Assembly (NCBI GenBank): GCA_943331005.2 | Contig: CALQJX020000019.1 | Span: 17,092 to 81,091 of the forward strand | DNA: 64,000 nucleotides | Reading direction: 5' to 3' | Origin: Bordetella parapertussis | GTDB taxonomy: Bacteria; Bacteroidota; Bacteroidia; Chitinophagales; Chitinophagaceae | Shown here: positions 10,931 through 20,147 of the stretch, one piece after another | How the letters are laid out: each line of letters opens with the position of its first letter | How positions within the stretch are numbered: the first letter of the stretch is position 1 | Notes under the pieces: generated by a model | What the model saw: the letters and a program-made list of their open reading frames with translations, nothing else | Told to the model about the DNA's origin: nothing | Database searches by the model: none | Program-made: the position numbers and the translations under genes

Positions 10931-10970
10931 TCAACCTTTAATTAAGAAATTATTAAAACAATCTCATACA

Positions 10971-11891
10971 ATGATGCAATTACCAGGTCAAACAAATTTT
11001 TATAAAGGAAAAGTTCGTGATGTATATACAATCAATGATAAGTATATGGTAATGATGGTAAGTGACCGTATCTCAGCTTTCGATGTTGTATTACCAAAAC
11101 CTATTCCTTACAAAGGTCAGGTGCTGAACCAGATCGCAGCTCAGTTTCTTGAAGCAACAAGAGATATTGTACCTAACTGGATGATAAATACCCCGTTGCC
11201 TAATGCTACTATAGGTTACAAATGTGAAACCTATCCTGTGGAAATGGTGGTGCGTGGTAATCTTACCGGCCATGCATGGCGCACCTACAAAAGTGGCGCT
11301 AGGGTGCTTTGTGGTGTTCCGCTTCCGGAAGGTCTGAAAGAAAATGACTTCTTTGAAAAGCCGATCATTACTCCTACTACAAAGGCACATGAAGGTCATG
11401 ATGAAGATATCACCCGAGATGAGATCATCAGCAGTGGACTGGTTTCTAAAGAAGAATACGAAATGCTGGAGAAATATACTTTAGCTCTGTTTGAAAGGGG
11501 TAAAGAAATAGCAAAAAGCAGAGGGCTGATACTGGTTGATACTAAGTATGAGTTTGGTAAAATAGGCGATACTATTTACCTGATCGATGAGATCCATACA
11601 CCAGATTCTTCTCGTTATTTCTATATAGAAGGTTATGAAGAGCGCCAGAAAAAGGGCGAAGCTCAGAAACAACTTTCCAAAGAGTTTGTACGTGAGTGGT
11701 TGATGGAAAATGGCTTCCAGGGTAAAGAGGGGCAGCAGATACCTGAGATGACTGAAGATGTTGTGGGGCGTATCTCTGAAAGATACATAGAGCTATATGA
11801 AGTAGTTACCGGTAAAACATTCCAGAAGCATGATGTGAACTATAATGATCAGGAGCGTAAACTGGAAGAAGCGCTGGAAAAACTAAAATAA
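10971..11891 (+). CDS. purC: Phosphoribosylaminoimidazole-succinocarboxamide synthase (SAICAR synthase)
   Basis: PurC condenses CAIR with aspartate using ATP in step 7 of de novo purine synthesis, in the cytoplasm. Family signatures are clear: [10 protein letters not shown] at the start (ATP-binding GKVRD), [27 protein letters not shown], and LVDTKYEFG followed by [13 protein letters not shown]. The length of 306 residues fits the eukaryote-like, longer PurC subfamily common in Bacteroidota. The start is ATGATG at 10971. It stands alone, with its own -7 element and a strong palindromic terminator. No other pur genes are nearby. Confidence 0.97.
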   Translation: MMQLPGQTNFYKGKVRDVYTINDKYMVMMVSDRISAFDVVLPKPIPYKGQVLNQIAAQFLEATRDIVPNWMINTPLPNATIGYKCETYPVEMVVRGNLTGHAWRTYKSGARVLCGVPLPEGLKENDFFEKPIITPTTKAHEGHDEDITRDEIISSGLVSKEEYEMLEKYTLALFERGKEIAKSRGLILVDTKYEFGKIGDTIYLIDEIHTPDSSRYFYIEGYEERQKKGEAQKQLSKEFVREWLMENGFQGKEGQQIPEMTEDVVGRISERYIELYEVVTGKTFQKHDVNYNDQERKLEEALEKLK

Positions 11892-11916
11892 GTAGTTTAA
11901 TAATTGATTATAAATA

Positions 11917-11946
11917 ACAAAGAGTTGCATATGCAACTCTTTGTCT
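11917..11946. terminator. Bidirectional terminator between purC and the DUF4199 gene
   Basis: A perfect 28-nt palindrome (ACAAAGAGTTGCAT and its complement) lies between two convergent genes. T-rich tracts flank both sides. Confidence 0.85.
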
Positions 11947-11960
11947 GTTTAAGTAATAGC

Positions 11961-12497
11961 TTATATTTCTTTACCTGATTCCGGCGCATTTTTCTTTAAG
12001 ATCATTGCACAAATAAGTGCTATAATAATACCTCCCGGCAATATTTCCATATAGGTGAGCAAAGAGAAGTAAACCGGATTTTTATACATTACTCTGTAAG
12101 AGTCCATTTCTTTGATCTGTGCATCTATCTTCATCTGGCTGGCACCTTTCGCTTTTAGTTGGTCTATAACACCTGCAGCATATTTCTCTATAAAGTCGGG
12201 GAAAAGAAAATTGTATTCGAAAGCCCAGGTAATAACATACATGCTGGATGCTATAAGTGCTATATAGAGACCGATAAGGAATCCTCTGCCAAATGTAACT
12301 GAACCTCCATTTACCTCATTTCTATACTTTCTGATACCGAAGTAAATAAGAGAGAAAGCCAGTAGCATAGATGCGAATCCTATTGTCTGACTGTATTTAA
12401 AATCGGGGTTAGACTGATACATGGCCGCACCTATGGCCATAACGGTACAGACAATTGCACCTGAAATTAATCCATTAATAAGTACAATCCTTTTCAT
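11961..12497 (-). CDS. DUF4199 family membrane protein
   Basis: This 178-residue protein has four predicted transmembrane helices (residues about 5-25, 38-56, 72-92, 145-168). The pattern YFGIRKYRNEVNGGSVTFGRGFLIGLYIALIAS is typical of DUF4199, a Bacteroidota family of unknown function. A soluble stretch of about 45 residues between helices 3 and 4 is rich in Lys, Asp and Glu. It ends facing purC across the shared terminator. No function is proposed. Confidence 0.85.
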   Translation of the reverse strand: MKRIVLINGLISGAIVCTVMAIGAAMYQSNPDFKYSQTIGFASMLLAFSLIYFGIRKYRNEVNGGSVTFGRGFLIGLYIALIASSMYVITWAFEYNFLFPDFIEKYAAGVIDQLKAKGASQMKIDAQIKEMDSYRVMYKNPVYFSLLTYMEILPGGIIIALICAMILKKNAPESGKEI

Positions 12498-12602
12498 ATT
12501 AGCGGTAGAATATTGACAATGATAATAAGGTAGTATATGGAAAAAATGATAGCTACTAAACCGTGATTAAATTATGATGTTCACAATATATGCTATAAAT
12601 AA

Positions 12603-12633
12603 TACAGGAGCTTTGGTTATCAAAGCTCCTGTA
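12603..12633 (-). terminator. Terminator downstream of hppD
   Basis: The hairpin TACAGGAGCTTTG / CAAAGCTCCTGTA has a 5-nt loop and lies 26 nt beyond the hppD stop on the minus strand. The tail reads TTATTTATAG. Confidence 0.85.
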
Positions 12634-12658
12634 TGTAAAATGATAGATAGTAACCTAA

Positions 12659-13789
12659 TTAAAGGTTGCCACGTTTTGCCTGTTCTCTTTCTATAGATTC
12701 GAACAATGCCTTGAAATTACCTGCACCAAAGCTCTGTGCACCCTTGCGCTGAATGATCTCGAAGAATAGGGTAGGACGGTCTTCAACCGGCTTGGTAAAC
12801 AGTTGCAGCAAATAGCCTTCCTCATCGCAGTCTACCAGTATACCCAGTTCCTGAAGTGGCGCTATATCTTCGTCAATCTTACCTACGCGGTTAGGAAGAT
12901 CTTCGTAATAGGCAGATGGTGGTGCATCGAGGAATTCTACACCCCTCGATTTAAGATCACGTACAGTTGCCACAATATCATTGGTTGCAATAGCAACGTG
13001 CTGCACACCTTCTCCTTCATAGTAATCCAGATATTCCTCGATCTGTGATTTCTTTTTGCCTTCTGCCGGTTCGTTTATCGGGAACTTCACAAAACCATTG
13101 CCATTGCTCATAACCTTACTCATAAGGGCAGAGTATTCGGTATTGATCTGTTTGTCATCGAAAGAAAGAATGTTCACAAAACCCATTACATCTTCATACC
13201 ATTTGATGGTTGGGTTCATGCGGTTCCAACCTACATTACCTACACAATGATCCACATGTAGCAGGCCAGTACTCGTTGGCTGATATGCGCTTTTCCATTC
13301 TTTATAGCCTGGCATAAATATACCGTTGTAGTTCTTGCGTTCTACAAAAAGGTGCACAGTTTCGCCATAGGTATAGATACCACTCATACGCACCTCGCCA
13401 TTTTCGTCGGTAAGTGTTGCAGGCTCCATATATGATCTGCCACCACGGCTCATCGTTTCTTCATAGGCTTTGTAAGCATCATCTACCCAAAGGGCCAGGA
13501 TTTTCACACCATCGCCATGTTTTTTAACATGCTCAGAAACCGGATGGTCTGACTTTAGTGCACTAGTAAGTACTAATCTGATCTTGCCCTGCTGCAGTAC
13601 ATAAGATGCTCTGTCGCGCACTCCTGTTTCCGGACCAGCATATGCCAGCGATTGGAAACCGAAAGCGGTTTTGTAGTAGTGTGCTGCCTGCTTGGCATTA
13701 CCTACATAAAACTCTATGTGATCTGTGCCGTTGATAGGTAAGAAATCTTGTGCCAGTTTCATTTTCTGGCTGGTTGTCATTGTATCCAT
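12659..13789 (-). CDS. hppD: 4-hydroxyphenylpyruvate dioxygenase
   Basis: HPPD converts 4-hydroxyphenylpyruvate and O2 to homogentisate, the second step of tyrosine catabolism. The protein has 376 residues and two vicinal-oxygen-chelate halves. The iron ligands can be placed at the first His of LLHVDHCVGNV, His in GVQHVAIATNDI, and Glu in LFFEIIQRKG near the C-terminus, followed by the family motif GAGNFKALFESIE. The start is ATG at 13789. It lies 58 nt downstream of the homogentisate dioxygenase gene on the same strand, so the two act in sequence and are probably co-transcribed. Confidence 0.97.
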   Translation of the reverse strand: MDTMTTSQKMKLAQDFLPINGTDHIEFYVGNAKQAAHYYKTAFGFQSLAYAGPETGVRDRASYVLQQGKIRLVLTSALKSDHPVSEHVKKHGDGVKILALWVDDAYKAYEETMSRGGRSYMEPATLTDENGEVRMSGIYTYGETVHLFVERKNYNGIFMPGYKEWKSAYQPTSTGLLHVDHCVGNVGWNRMNPTIKWYEDVMGFVNILSFDDKQINTEYSALMSKVMSNGNGFVKFPINEPAEGKKKSQIEEYLDYYEGEGVQHVAIATNDIVATVRDLKSRGVEFLDAPPSAYYEDLPNRVGKIDEDIAPLQELGILVDCDEEGYLLQLFTKPVEDRPTLFFEIIQRKGAQSFGAGNFKALFESIEREQAKRGNL

Positions 13790-13847
13790 ATAAATAATAA
13801 ATTAAATTATTTTGTATTTTGTTAGTGTAAGTGAAACAAAGCAGCCA

Positions 13848-15008
13848 TTATTCTGACCAGCTGTAAACATATCGATCATCTTCTATTCCCAGTGCTTCCT
13901 GAGTGAGAATAAGCGGGTGGAAAGAGTCTACCATAACGGCCAGTTCCTTCGTTTCTTTAGCGCCAATGCTTTTCTCTACAGTACCCGGGTGCGGACCATG
14001 TGGTATGCCTGCCGGATGCAGTGTTATCATGCCACGTTCCACATGTTTGCGGCTCATAAAGTCGCCATCCACATAATAGAGCACTTCGTCACTGTCTATG
14101 TTGCTGTGGTTATATGGAGCAGGTATAGATTGCGGGTGATAATCGAAAAGACGGGGCACAAAAGAACAGATAACGAAGTTATGTGCGTCGAACATCTGGT
14201 GTACCGGCGGTGGCTGATGTACGCGGCCGGTAATAGGTTCGAAATCGTGAATACTAATAGCATATGGATATTCACAGCCATCCCAGCCAACTACATCGAA
14301 CGGATGATTGCCATACCAGATAGGATACAGGAATCCTTTTTTCTTTACCTGAATCAGGAATTCGCCCTTTACATCAAAGGTTTCCAGATCTTGTGGTTGC
14401 CTGATATCGCGCTCACAGAATGGTGCATGTTCCAGCAACTGACCGTATTTGCTCAGATAACGTTTTGGGAAAGTGATAGGACTGAAAGACTCAATAATAA
14501 ATAATCGGTTGTTTTCATCCTCGAACTGTACCTGATATATAGTGCCACGTGGCACTACCACATAGTCGCCATAACCAAATGGGATCTGGCCATATTGTGT
14601 TTTTAAAACGCCTCTTCCCTCATGTATGAACAGCACCTCATCTGTATCGGCATTTTTGTAAAAAACATTATGTGCAAGCCCTTTTTTAGGTGCAGCAAGT
14701 GTCAGCTGCACATCATTATTGAAAAGAAGTGTTTTGCGACTTTTTATATAATCATCTTCCGGATTTACCTTAAATCCTTTAAAGCTGCGATGCTTCAGTA
14801 TGTTGGATGTAGCAGCAACCGGAGCTACATTTACTGGTTCTTCTGCCCTGACAATAATGGTAGGCGGATGAATGTGGTATAGTAGCGATGAGTTTGATGA
14901 GAACCCTTCTGTACTGAACAATTGTTCTGAATATAGGCCACCATCAGGTTTGCGGAACTGAATGTGCCGCTTCTGAGGGATCTGACCCAGTTTATAATAA
15001 TGAGGCAT
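13848..15008 (-). CDS. hmgA: Homogentisate 1,2-dioxygenase
   Basis: HmgA opens the homogentisate ring to maleylacetoacetate, the step after HPPD. It is a cupin-fold enzyme of 386 residues. Visible features are the N-terminal QIPQKRHIQFRKPDGGLYSEQ, the cupin signature DEVLFIHEGRG with IPFGYGDYVVVPRGT, and a C-terminal metal region with DSDEVLYYVDGDFMSR, HPAGIPHGPHPG and ETKELAVMVDSFHPL (His and Glu ligands expected there). It begins at ATG 15008, about 16 nt after a minus-strand -7 element. It is the first gene of the hmgA-hppD operon. Maleylacetoacetate isomerase and fumarylacetoacetase are not in the window. Confidence 0.95.
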   Translation of the reverse strand: MPHYYKLGQIPQKRHIQFRKPDGGLYSEQLFSTEGFSSNSSLLYHIHPPTIIVRAEEPVNVAPVAATSNILKHRSFKGFKVNPEDDYIKSRKTLLFNNDVQLTLAAPKKGLAHNVFYKNADTDEVLFIHEGRGVLKTQYGQIPFGYGDYVVVPRGTIYQVQFEDENNRLFIIESFSPITFPKRYLSKYGQLLEHAPFCERDIRQPQDLETFDVKGEFLIQVKKKGFLYPIWYGNHPFDVVGWDGCEYPYAISIHDFEPITGRVHQPPPVHQMFDAHNFVICSFVPRLFDYHPQSIPAPYNHSNIDSDEVLYYVDGDFMSRKHVERGMITLHPAGIPHGPHPGTVEKSIGAKETKELAVMVDSFHPLILTQEALGIEDDRYVYSWSE

Positions 15009-15024
15009 TGTGGGATGTTTGCAG

Positions 15025-15032
15025 CAAATTTA
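15025..15032 (-). promoter_or_regulatory. -7 element for the hmgA-hppD operon
   Basis: On the minus strand the bases read TAAATTTG, matching TAnnTTTG, 16 nt before the hmgA ATG. No convincing -33 element was found. Confidence 0.55.
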
Positions 15033-15224
15033 AACATTTCCACGGGTTTAAAACCTTTTGTTGGATTGCCTGAATGTTGAAAGAACTATTAAAAAACAGA
15101 TTAATTTTTAAGGTATTTACTCTTTTTTAATACTTTGAATGTTTGATGTATAATTTAGGTAGCGAATCTTGTTTTACAGCTTCAGGATGTATTTCTGTAA
15201 CTTTACTCAATAACTACCACAACA

Positions 15225-15701
15225 ATGAGACCCATATTACTACTTCTACTTTCGTTACTTCTGGTTTCTTCATCCTGCAATAAGCCGGAAGATGATAAAT
15301 ATGTAGCAGATGCGCTTGTTTTTGGTACATACCATGGTATGTGCGCCAGCAATTGTGTAGATATGTATGAGATCAGATACTCTACGATGGCAAAGGATGA
15401 TAGTGTAAAATATACTGATCTCACCTGGAATTACACCTTCAAAACATACAGGCTGATTGCAAAGACCAAGCAGCAAATAGCTGTGCAGTTGCTCAGCGAA
15501 GTACCCAAAGAACTGTTTGCGAATGGCGCTACAACTTATGGTAGCCCCGATAGTCATGATCAGGGAGGTGTATATCTGGAAGTGAAGAGTATACCCGGCA
15601 ACTATAAATTCAAGCTGGATATGGATGATACCCCCGATCAGTCTGATGAAGTAAAGGCATTCAAACAGAAAGTACTTACCGTTCTCAGGCAAATTCAGTA
15701 A
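15225..15701 (+). CDS. Lipoprotein of unknown function, paralogue A
   Basis: This 158-residue protein has a lipoprotein signal peptide with lipobox SSSC at residues 16-19, so it is probably an outer-membrane or periplasmic lipoprotein. The mature part shares a clear pattern with the next gene: FGTYH, C..NC, a DDS..Y segment, Asp-Gln-Gly-Gly (DQGG), KLD.DDTPDQ and AFKQK near the C-terminus. It reads GSPDSHDQGG where the neighbour reads GCPDCNDQGG. I do not recognise the family. It is followed after 62 nt by its paralogue, so a tandem duplication is inferred. Confidence 0.75.
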   Translation: MRPILLLLLSLLLVSSSCNKPEDDKYVADALVFGTYHGMCASNCVDMYEIRYSTMAKDDSVKYTDLTWNYTFKTYRLIAKTKQQIAVQLLSEVPKELFANGATTYGSPDSHDQGGVYLEVKSIPGNYKFKLDMDDTPDQSDEVKAFKQKVLTVLRQIQ

Positions 15702-15763
15702 GGAAGAACTAATATTGCATCATTAAATCCATTTATCTGAAATATCGTCTGCTTTTTACCGTA

Positions 15764-16204
15764 TTGCTGTGCTCTTGCCTTTCTGTTTTCGGGCAGGCAC
15801 CAATAGAAGTTGATAAACTGATATTTGGTACCTACCATGCAGCATGTACCACCAACTGTATGAGAATATACAGGGTAGATAACACCATGCTATGTAAAGA
15901 CGATAGCGCACATTATTCTTCTTTGAACTGGTTTTATGATTTTACCAATACCAGAACACTTGGTGCAGATAAGTATATACTGGCAAAGGATCTGTTAAAA
16001 CAAATTCCTATTGAGCTGTTTTCCAAAAACCGAATTGTGATCGGTTGCCCCGATTGTAACGATCAGGGAGGGATATTTATGGAAATCATGAGTGGTCCGG
16101 CAATTGTGCGACTAAAACTGGATATAAATGATACACCCGATCAAACAAAAGATATAATAGCCTTCAAACAGAAAATGCTGGCTATTGTAAATAAACTACA
16201 GTAG
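15764..16204 (+). CDS. Secreted protein of unknown function, paralogue B
   Basis: Paralogue of the preceding lipoprotein: FGTYHAACTTNC, CKDDSAHYSSLNW, GCPDCNDQGG, LKLDINDTPDQ, AFKQKML. The conventional start is TTG at 15764, but the frame stays open upstream. From CTG 15737 (KYRLLFTVLLCSCLSVFGQA) or ATT 15722 it would have a much better signal peptide with a basic n-region, so a non-standard start is possible. Export with cleavage after FGQA is likely; LCSC could also act as a weak lipobox. The CxxC in GCPDC is absent from paralogue A. Function unknown. Confidence 0.7.
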   Translation: MLCSCLSVFGQAPIEVDKLIFGTYHAACTTNCMRIYRVDNTMLCKDDSAHYSSLNWFYDFTNTRTLGADKYILAKDLLKQIPIELFSKNRIVIGCPDCNDQGGIFMEIMSGPAIVRLKLDINDTPDQTKDIIAFKQKMLAIVNKLQ

Positions 16205-16274
16205 TTCCTGATTTTTACTGCCTAATAATTATTGACAGTTTTATTCTATTTTCATTGGCTCATTGGTCAATATC

Positions 16275-17693
16275 ATGGATAGAAGAAAATTCATAGTTCG
16301 CTCAACACTTGCAGGTTCTGCTTTATTGCTGTCTCGTTATACCCGTGTATTGGGAATGAGTACAGGTGGTTTCCCTACGGTGAGGGTGCCTGAATCCAAA
16401 AGGAAATTTACCAGCAAGGCTGTGGAACGTGTAATTGCGGAAGTGAAAAGTAAAATAGGTAATAAGGAACTGGGCTGGATGTTTGAGAACTGTTTCCCTA
16501 ATACACTAGACACTACTGTAGACTTCAGTGTAACAGACGGACGACCAGATACCTATGTGATAACCGGAGATATTGATGCCATGTGGCTCAGAGACTCATC
16601 GGCGCAGGTGTGGCCTTACCTGCCATTGTGCATGGAAGATGAACCATTGAAACAACTCATAGCCGGGGTTATCAACAGGCAAACAAAGTGCATATTAAAG
16701 GATCCTTACGCCAATGCTTTCTATAAAGATGAACACAAAATAAGTGAATGGAAGGACGATAATACCAAAATGCAGCCGGGTATTCACGAACGTAAATGGG
16801 AAATAGACAGTTTGTGTTATCCCATAAGACTTGCATATGGCTACTGGAAACAAACCGGCGATACTTCGCCATTCGATAAACAATGGATCGCTGCAATGCA
16901 ATTGGTGCTGCAGACATTCACAGAACAGCAAAGAAAGCACGACAAAGGTCCGTATACTTTTATGCGCCGGACAGAATATGCTACCGATAGCTTGCCACTT
17001 GGTGGCTATGGATATCCGGTAAAGCCTAATGGCATGATCTGCTCTATGTTCAGGCCCAGCGATGATGCTACTGTTTACCCCTATCTGATTCCATCGAATT
17101 TGTTTGCATTGGAGAGCCTGCGACAAATGAAGCAGCTTTTTAAAGCTATAGGTTATAGTAATACTAACGCACCTGATGTGTTGATAAAGGATATTACAGC
17201 AGGATTGATGGGCAATGCCACCGTCATTAATTCTGAATTTGGTGAGGTATATTCTTATGAGGTAAATGGTTATGGCAGCATGAACCTGATGGATGATGCC
17301 AATGTGCCTTCGTTGCTTTCTATGGCATACCTGATACCTGACATGGAAGCAAACCCGATATACAGGAACACCAGAAACTTTGTGCTTTCAAAACGTAATC
17401 CGTTCTTCTTTCAAGGAAAAGCGGCAGAGGGTATAGGAGGACCACATGTGGGTATGGATTACATTTGGCCGCTAAGTATAACAATGCGGGGACTGACCAG
17501 CAAAGATGAGCAGGAGATAAAAGCCTGCCTGAAAACACTTCAGAATACTCATGCCGATACTGGTTTTATGCACGAGGCATTTCATAAGGACAATGCCACC
17601 AAATTCACCCGACCATGGTTTGCATGGGCAAATACACTGTTCGGGGAATTTGTATGGAAAGTTTATAAAGAAAACCCCCAACTGCTGAGTTAG
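16275..17693 (+). CDS. Glycoside hydrolase family 125 (exo-alpha-1,6-mannosidase type)
   Basis: GH125 enzymes remove terminal alpha-1,6-mannose from glycans. The key family stretch is TGDIDAMWLRDSSAQVWPYL at about residues 95-114, with FMRRTEYATD, GMICSMFRPSDDA, HVGMDYIWPLS and the C-terminal FTRPWFAWANTLFGE. A twin-arginine-like leader (MDRRKFIVRSTLAGSALLL) at the N-terminus suggests export by Tat or Sec. ATG 16275 is preferred over an in-frame TTG 12 nt upstream because it begins exactly at the leader. The 3' end runs into a terminator hairpin shared with pyk. It implies use of mannose-containing glycans, perhaps fungal or plant. Confidence 0.88.
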   Translation: MDRRKFIVRSTLAGSALLLSRYTRVLGMSTGGFPTVRVPESKRKFTSKAVERVIAEVKSKIGNKELGWMFENCFPNTLDTTVDFSVTDGRPDTYVITGDIDAMWLRDSSAQVWPYLPLCMEDEPLKQLIAGVINRQTKCILKDPYANAFYKDEHKISEWKDDNTKMQPGIHERKWEIDSLCYPIRLAYGYWKQTGDTSPFDKQWIAAMQLVLQTFTEQQRKHDKGPYTFMRRTEYATDSLPLGGYGYPVKPNGMICSMFRPSDDATVYPYLIPSNLFALESLRQMKQLFKAIGYSNTNAPDVLIKDITAGLMGNATVINSEFGEVYSYEVNGYGSMNLMDDANVPSLLSMAYLIPDMEANPIYRNTRNFVLSKRNPFFFQGKAAEGIGGPHVGMDYIWPLSITMRGLTSKDEQEIKACLKTLQNTHADTGFMHEAFHKDNATKFTRPWFAWANTLFGEFVWKVYKENPQLLS

Positions 17694-17700
17694 GGGTTTT
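17671..17700. terminator. Bidirectional terminator that includes the GH125 stop codon
   Basis: The stem AAAACCCC / GGGGTTTT with inner AACT / AGTT encloses the last codons and stop (17691-17693) of the GH125 gene. It separates that gene from convergent pyk, whose stop is at 17704. Confidence 0.8.
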
Positions 17701-17703
17701 GAT

Positions 17704-19128
17704 CTAAGATACTTTAGTAACCTTCACCATGTTGGTAGGCAGATGTGCTTCGACCGGCATACTGCCGGTATTGACCACTACATCTCCCGATTTTAGCAGC
17801 CCTTTCTCCATAAGTATGCGGTGCTGGTCTGCAATTACAGCGTCTATGCTCTCTTCTTTGTCGTAGTAGAATGCCTGTACACCCCAACTGAGACTAAGCT
17901 GATTGATAAGCGTCTGTGTTTTGGTAAACACAAACAACTGAGCCTGCGGCCTGTAGCTTGACAACATGAATCCTGTATAGCCCGACTGTGTCATGCCAAT
18001 AAGCGCATTTGCCTTAATGTCGCTGGATATCTGGCAGGCATTGTAGCAAAGTGCATCGCTGAGGAATGATGGAGAGTGTGGCTGTGGTGTGAGGTTGCGA
18101 TTGTAGACAGTTTCTTCTTTTTCTACCTCGTTGATGATGCTTACCATGGTACGCACCACCTGTTCAGGGTACTGCCCCATAGCTGTTTCACCACTTAGCA
18201 TTACGGCATCAGCACCTTCCATTACGGCATTGGCTACATCGGTTATTTCGCTTCTGTTGGGGCGTGGCCTGTCTATCATGCTCTCCATCATCTGGGTTGC
18301 TATGATCACAGGCTTGGCACGGTGAATGCACTTGCGCACAATGTTCTTCTGAATCATAGGAATCTGCTCCAATGGCAGTTCCACACCCAGGTCGCCACGA
18401 GCCACCATAACGGCATCAGATGCCAGTATGATCTCGCGGAGATGTATGAGCGCTTCGGGTTTCTCTATCTTAGATATGATCTTGGCGTTGCTGTTCTTAT
18501 TTTTGATGCGCTCTCTAAGTTCAGTAACATCCTGTGGCGTACGAACAAATGAAAGAGCTACCCAGTCTATATCCTGACTGATAATGAAATCGAGGTCATT
18601 AAGGTCTTTTTCAGAGAGAGAAGGCAGTGAAATTTTGGTATCTGGCAGGTTGATGCCTTTGTTTGAAGACAGTATACCTGGTGTAACCACCTCTACCATC
18701 ACTCGTTTTGCATCGTGGTCTATATCTTTTACCATTACTTCAATCTTACCATCATCGAGCAGGATCTTCTCATTCACCTTCACATCGTTGTGGAAGTTGG
18801 GGTAGGAGAGATATACCTGTTCTGCTGTGCCAATACATTTATCGTTGGTGAAATAGAACGTATCTCCTTGTTTCAGGTCGAGTGCATTGTCTTGAATGAT
18901 GCCTACACGGAGTTTTGGTCCCTGAAGGTCGGCAAGTATAGCAATGTTGAACGGGAATGTGTTGTTGATGGCACGAATACGGTCTATTACCTCTTTGTGC
19001 TGCTGATGTGTGCCATGAGAAAAGTTGAGGCGGAACACATTGACGCCTGCATGAACGAGGGCCAGTAATTTTTCGGGTGAGTTGCAGGCTGGGCCTACTG
19101 TAGCTATGATCTTGGTCTTATGAAGCAT
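17704..19128 (-). CDS. pyk: Pyruvate kinase
   Basis: This enzyme makes pyruvate and ATP from phosphoenolpyruvate and ADP in the last step of glycolysis. All core motifs are present: TKIIATVGPAC, NVFRLNFSHGTHQQH, ADLQGPKLRVG, the active-site segment IISKIEKPEAL (catalytic Lys), VMVARGDLGVELP, ATQMMESMI and GADAVMLSGETAMGQYP. The length of 474 residues is the standard bacterial form without an extra C-terminal PEP-utiliser domain. The start is ATG 19128. It is convergent with the GH125 gene and divergent from rluF. Confidence 0.97.
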   Translation of the reverse strand: MLHKTKIIATVGPACNSPEKLLALVHAGVNVFRLNFSHGTHQQHKEVIDRIRAINNTFPFNIAILADLQGPKLRVGIIQDNALDLKQGDTFYFTNDKCIGTAEQVYLSYPNFHNDVKVNEKILLDDGKIEVMVKDIDHDAKRVMVEVVTPGILSSNKGINLPDTKISLPSLSEKDLNDLDFIISQDIDWVALSFVRTPQDVTELRERIKNKNSNAKIISKIEKPEALIHLREIILASDAVMVARGDLGVELPLEQIPMIQKNIVRKCIHRAKPVIIATQMMESMIDRPRPNRSEITDVANAVMEGADAVMLSGETAMGQYPEQVVRTMVSIINEVEKEETVYNRNLTPQPHSPSFLSDALCYNACQISSDIKANALIGMTQSGYTGFMLSSYRPQAQLFVFTKTQTLINQLSLSWGVQAFYYDKEESIDAVIADQHRILMEKGLLKSGDVVVNTGSMPVEAHLPTNMVKVTKVS

Positions 19129-19293
19129 TATTCAGTGTTTTCTTGTGCAAATATTCCTTTTTTCTGCAAAAAACGAATGGAAATGTGTTTATGTTTTTGC
19201 TAAGAATATGATGACTATGTGAGTAACAAAGGTAGCGAATATAGCCCAGCTATGTATGTGCAGGGCAGATGACCAGTTATGGTGCTTTTTGAA

Positions 19294-19301
19294 TACTTTT
19301 G
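19294..19301 (+). promoter_or_regulatory. -7 element directly before rluF
   Basis: TACTTTTG matches TAnnTTTG and ends 5 nt before the ATG at 19307. It lies inside a longer in-frame extension, which argues that ATG 19307 is the real start. Confidence 0.6.
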
Positions 19302-19306
19302 CCACA

Positions 19307-20074
19307 ATGGCCAATGAACAGATAAGTCTGAATAAGTATATCAGCTCCTCGGGATTTTGTTCCCGCAGAGAGGCCGATAAACTGATAGAGCAGGCACGTG
19401 TAACGATAAATGGAGAACTGGTATTGCCTGGAGCAAGGGTATCTGTTGGCGACAAGGTAGAGGTAGATGGCGAGCCTATCAAATCGGCATCGGCAGCTAA
19501 GAGACCTATCTATATTGCCTTCAATAAACCGGTGGGAGTAACTTCTACTACAGACCTGAAGGACAAGACCAATATTATCTCTTTCATCAATCACCCCAAG
19601 CGTATCTTTCCAATAGGCAGGCTGGATAAGGATTCTGACGGACTTATTTTCCTGACCAATGATGGCGATATAGTGAATAAGATATTGCGAGCTGCCAACC
19701 ACCACGAGAAAGAATATATAGTGAATGTGGACAGGGCAGTGACACCCGAATTCATAAAACAGATGAGTGCCGGCATACCTATGCTTGGTACTATGACCAA
19801 GAAATGTTTTGTTCGTCAGGAAGGGAGCAGGCGCTTCAGGATAATACTGACACAGGGTTTGAACAGACAGATAAGGCGTATGTGTGAATACCTGGACTAC
19901 AAAGTAGTGACCCTTACAAGGGTGCGCATTATGAATGTGCAGCTGGGCAAACTACCGGTGGGCAAGTGGCGTTACTTTACCCCGGAAGAAGTAGACACCA
20001 TGAACGAAATGATGGCCGACTCTGTAAACGCCCCTGAAGCTGGTGAAACGCGAAAACCGAAGAAAAGGAAATAA
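19307..20074 (+). CDS. rluF: 23S rRNA pseudouridine(2604) synthase RluF-type
   Basis: This is an RluB/RluE/RluF/RsuA-family pseudouridine synthase. An S4 domain is seen at residues 5-60 (LNKYISSSGFCSRREADKL, VTINGE). The catalytic Asp lies in GRLDKDSDGLIFLTNDG. The stretches NKILRAANHHEKEY, MSAGIPMLGTMTKK and LTQGLNRQIRRMCEYL closely match the RluF subfamily, which modifies U2604 of 23S rRNA. The basic tail (TRKPKKRK) may bind rRNA. ATG 19307 is chosen because MANEQISLNKY begins the S4 domain and a -7 element sits just upstream; the frame could otherwise open at 19256. Confidence 0.9.
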   Translation: MANEQISLNKYISSSGFCSRREADKLIEQARVTINGELVLPGARVSVGDKVEVDGEPIKSASAAKRPIYIAFNKPVGVTSTTDLKDKTNIISFINHPKRIFPIGRLDKDSDGLIFLTNDGDIVNKILRAANHHEKEYIVNVDRAVTPEFIKQMSAGIPMLGTMTKKCFVRQEGSRRFRIILTQGLNRQIRRMCEYLDYKVVTLTRVRIMNVQLGKLPVGKWRYFTPEEVDTMNEMMADSVNAPEAGETRKPKKRK

Positions 20075-20092
20075 GTCATAAAACAGAAAACA

Positions 20093-20123
20093 GAAAGGAG
20101 CCCATGATACATGGGCTCCTTTC
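20093..20123. terminator. Terminator between rluF and the DUF1573 gene
   Basis: A perfect 14-bp stem, GAAAGGAGCCCATG with its complement, has a 3-nt loop and lies between convergent genes. Confidence 0.85.
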
Positions 20124-20147
20124 GTATATAAAGTAATTTTTGTCAGC

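Noticed and set aside
13917..14504. Plus-strand frame of 195 residues opposite hmgA
   Set aside because: It is antisense to the conserved homogentisate dioxygenase core and has no family features.
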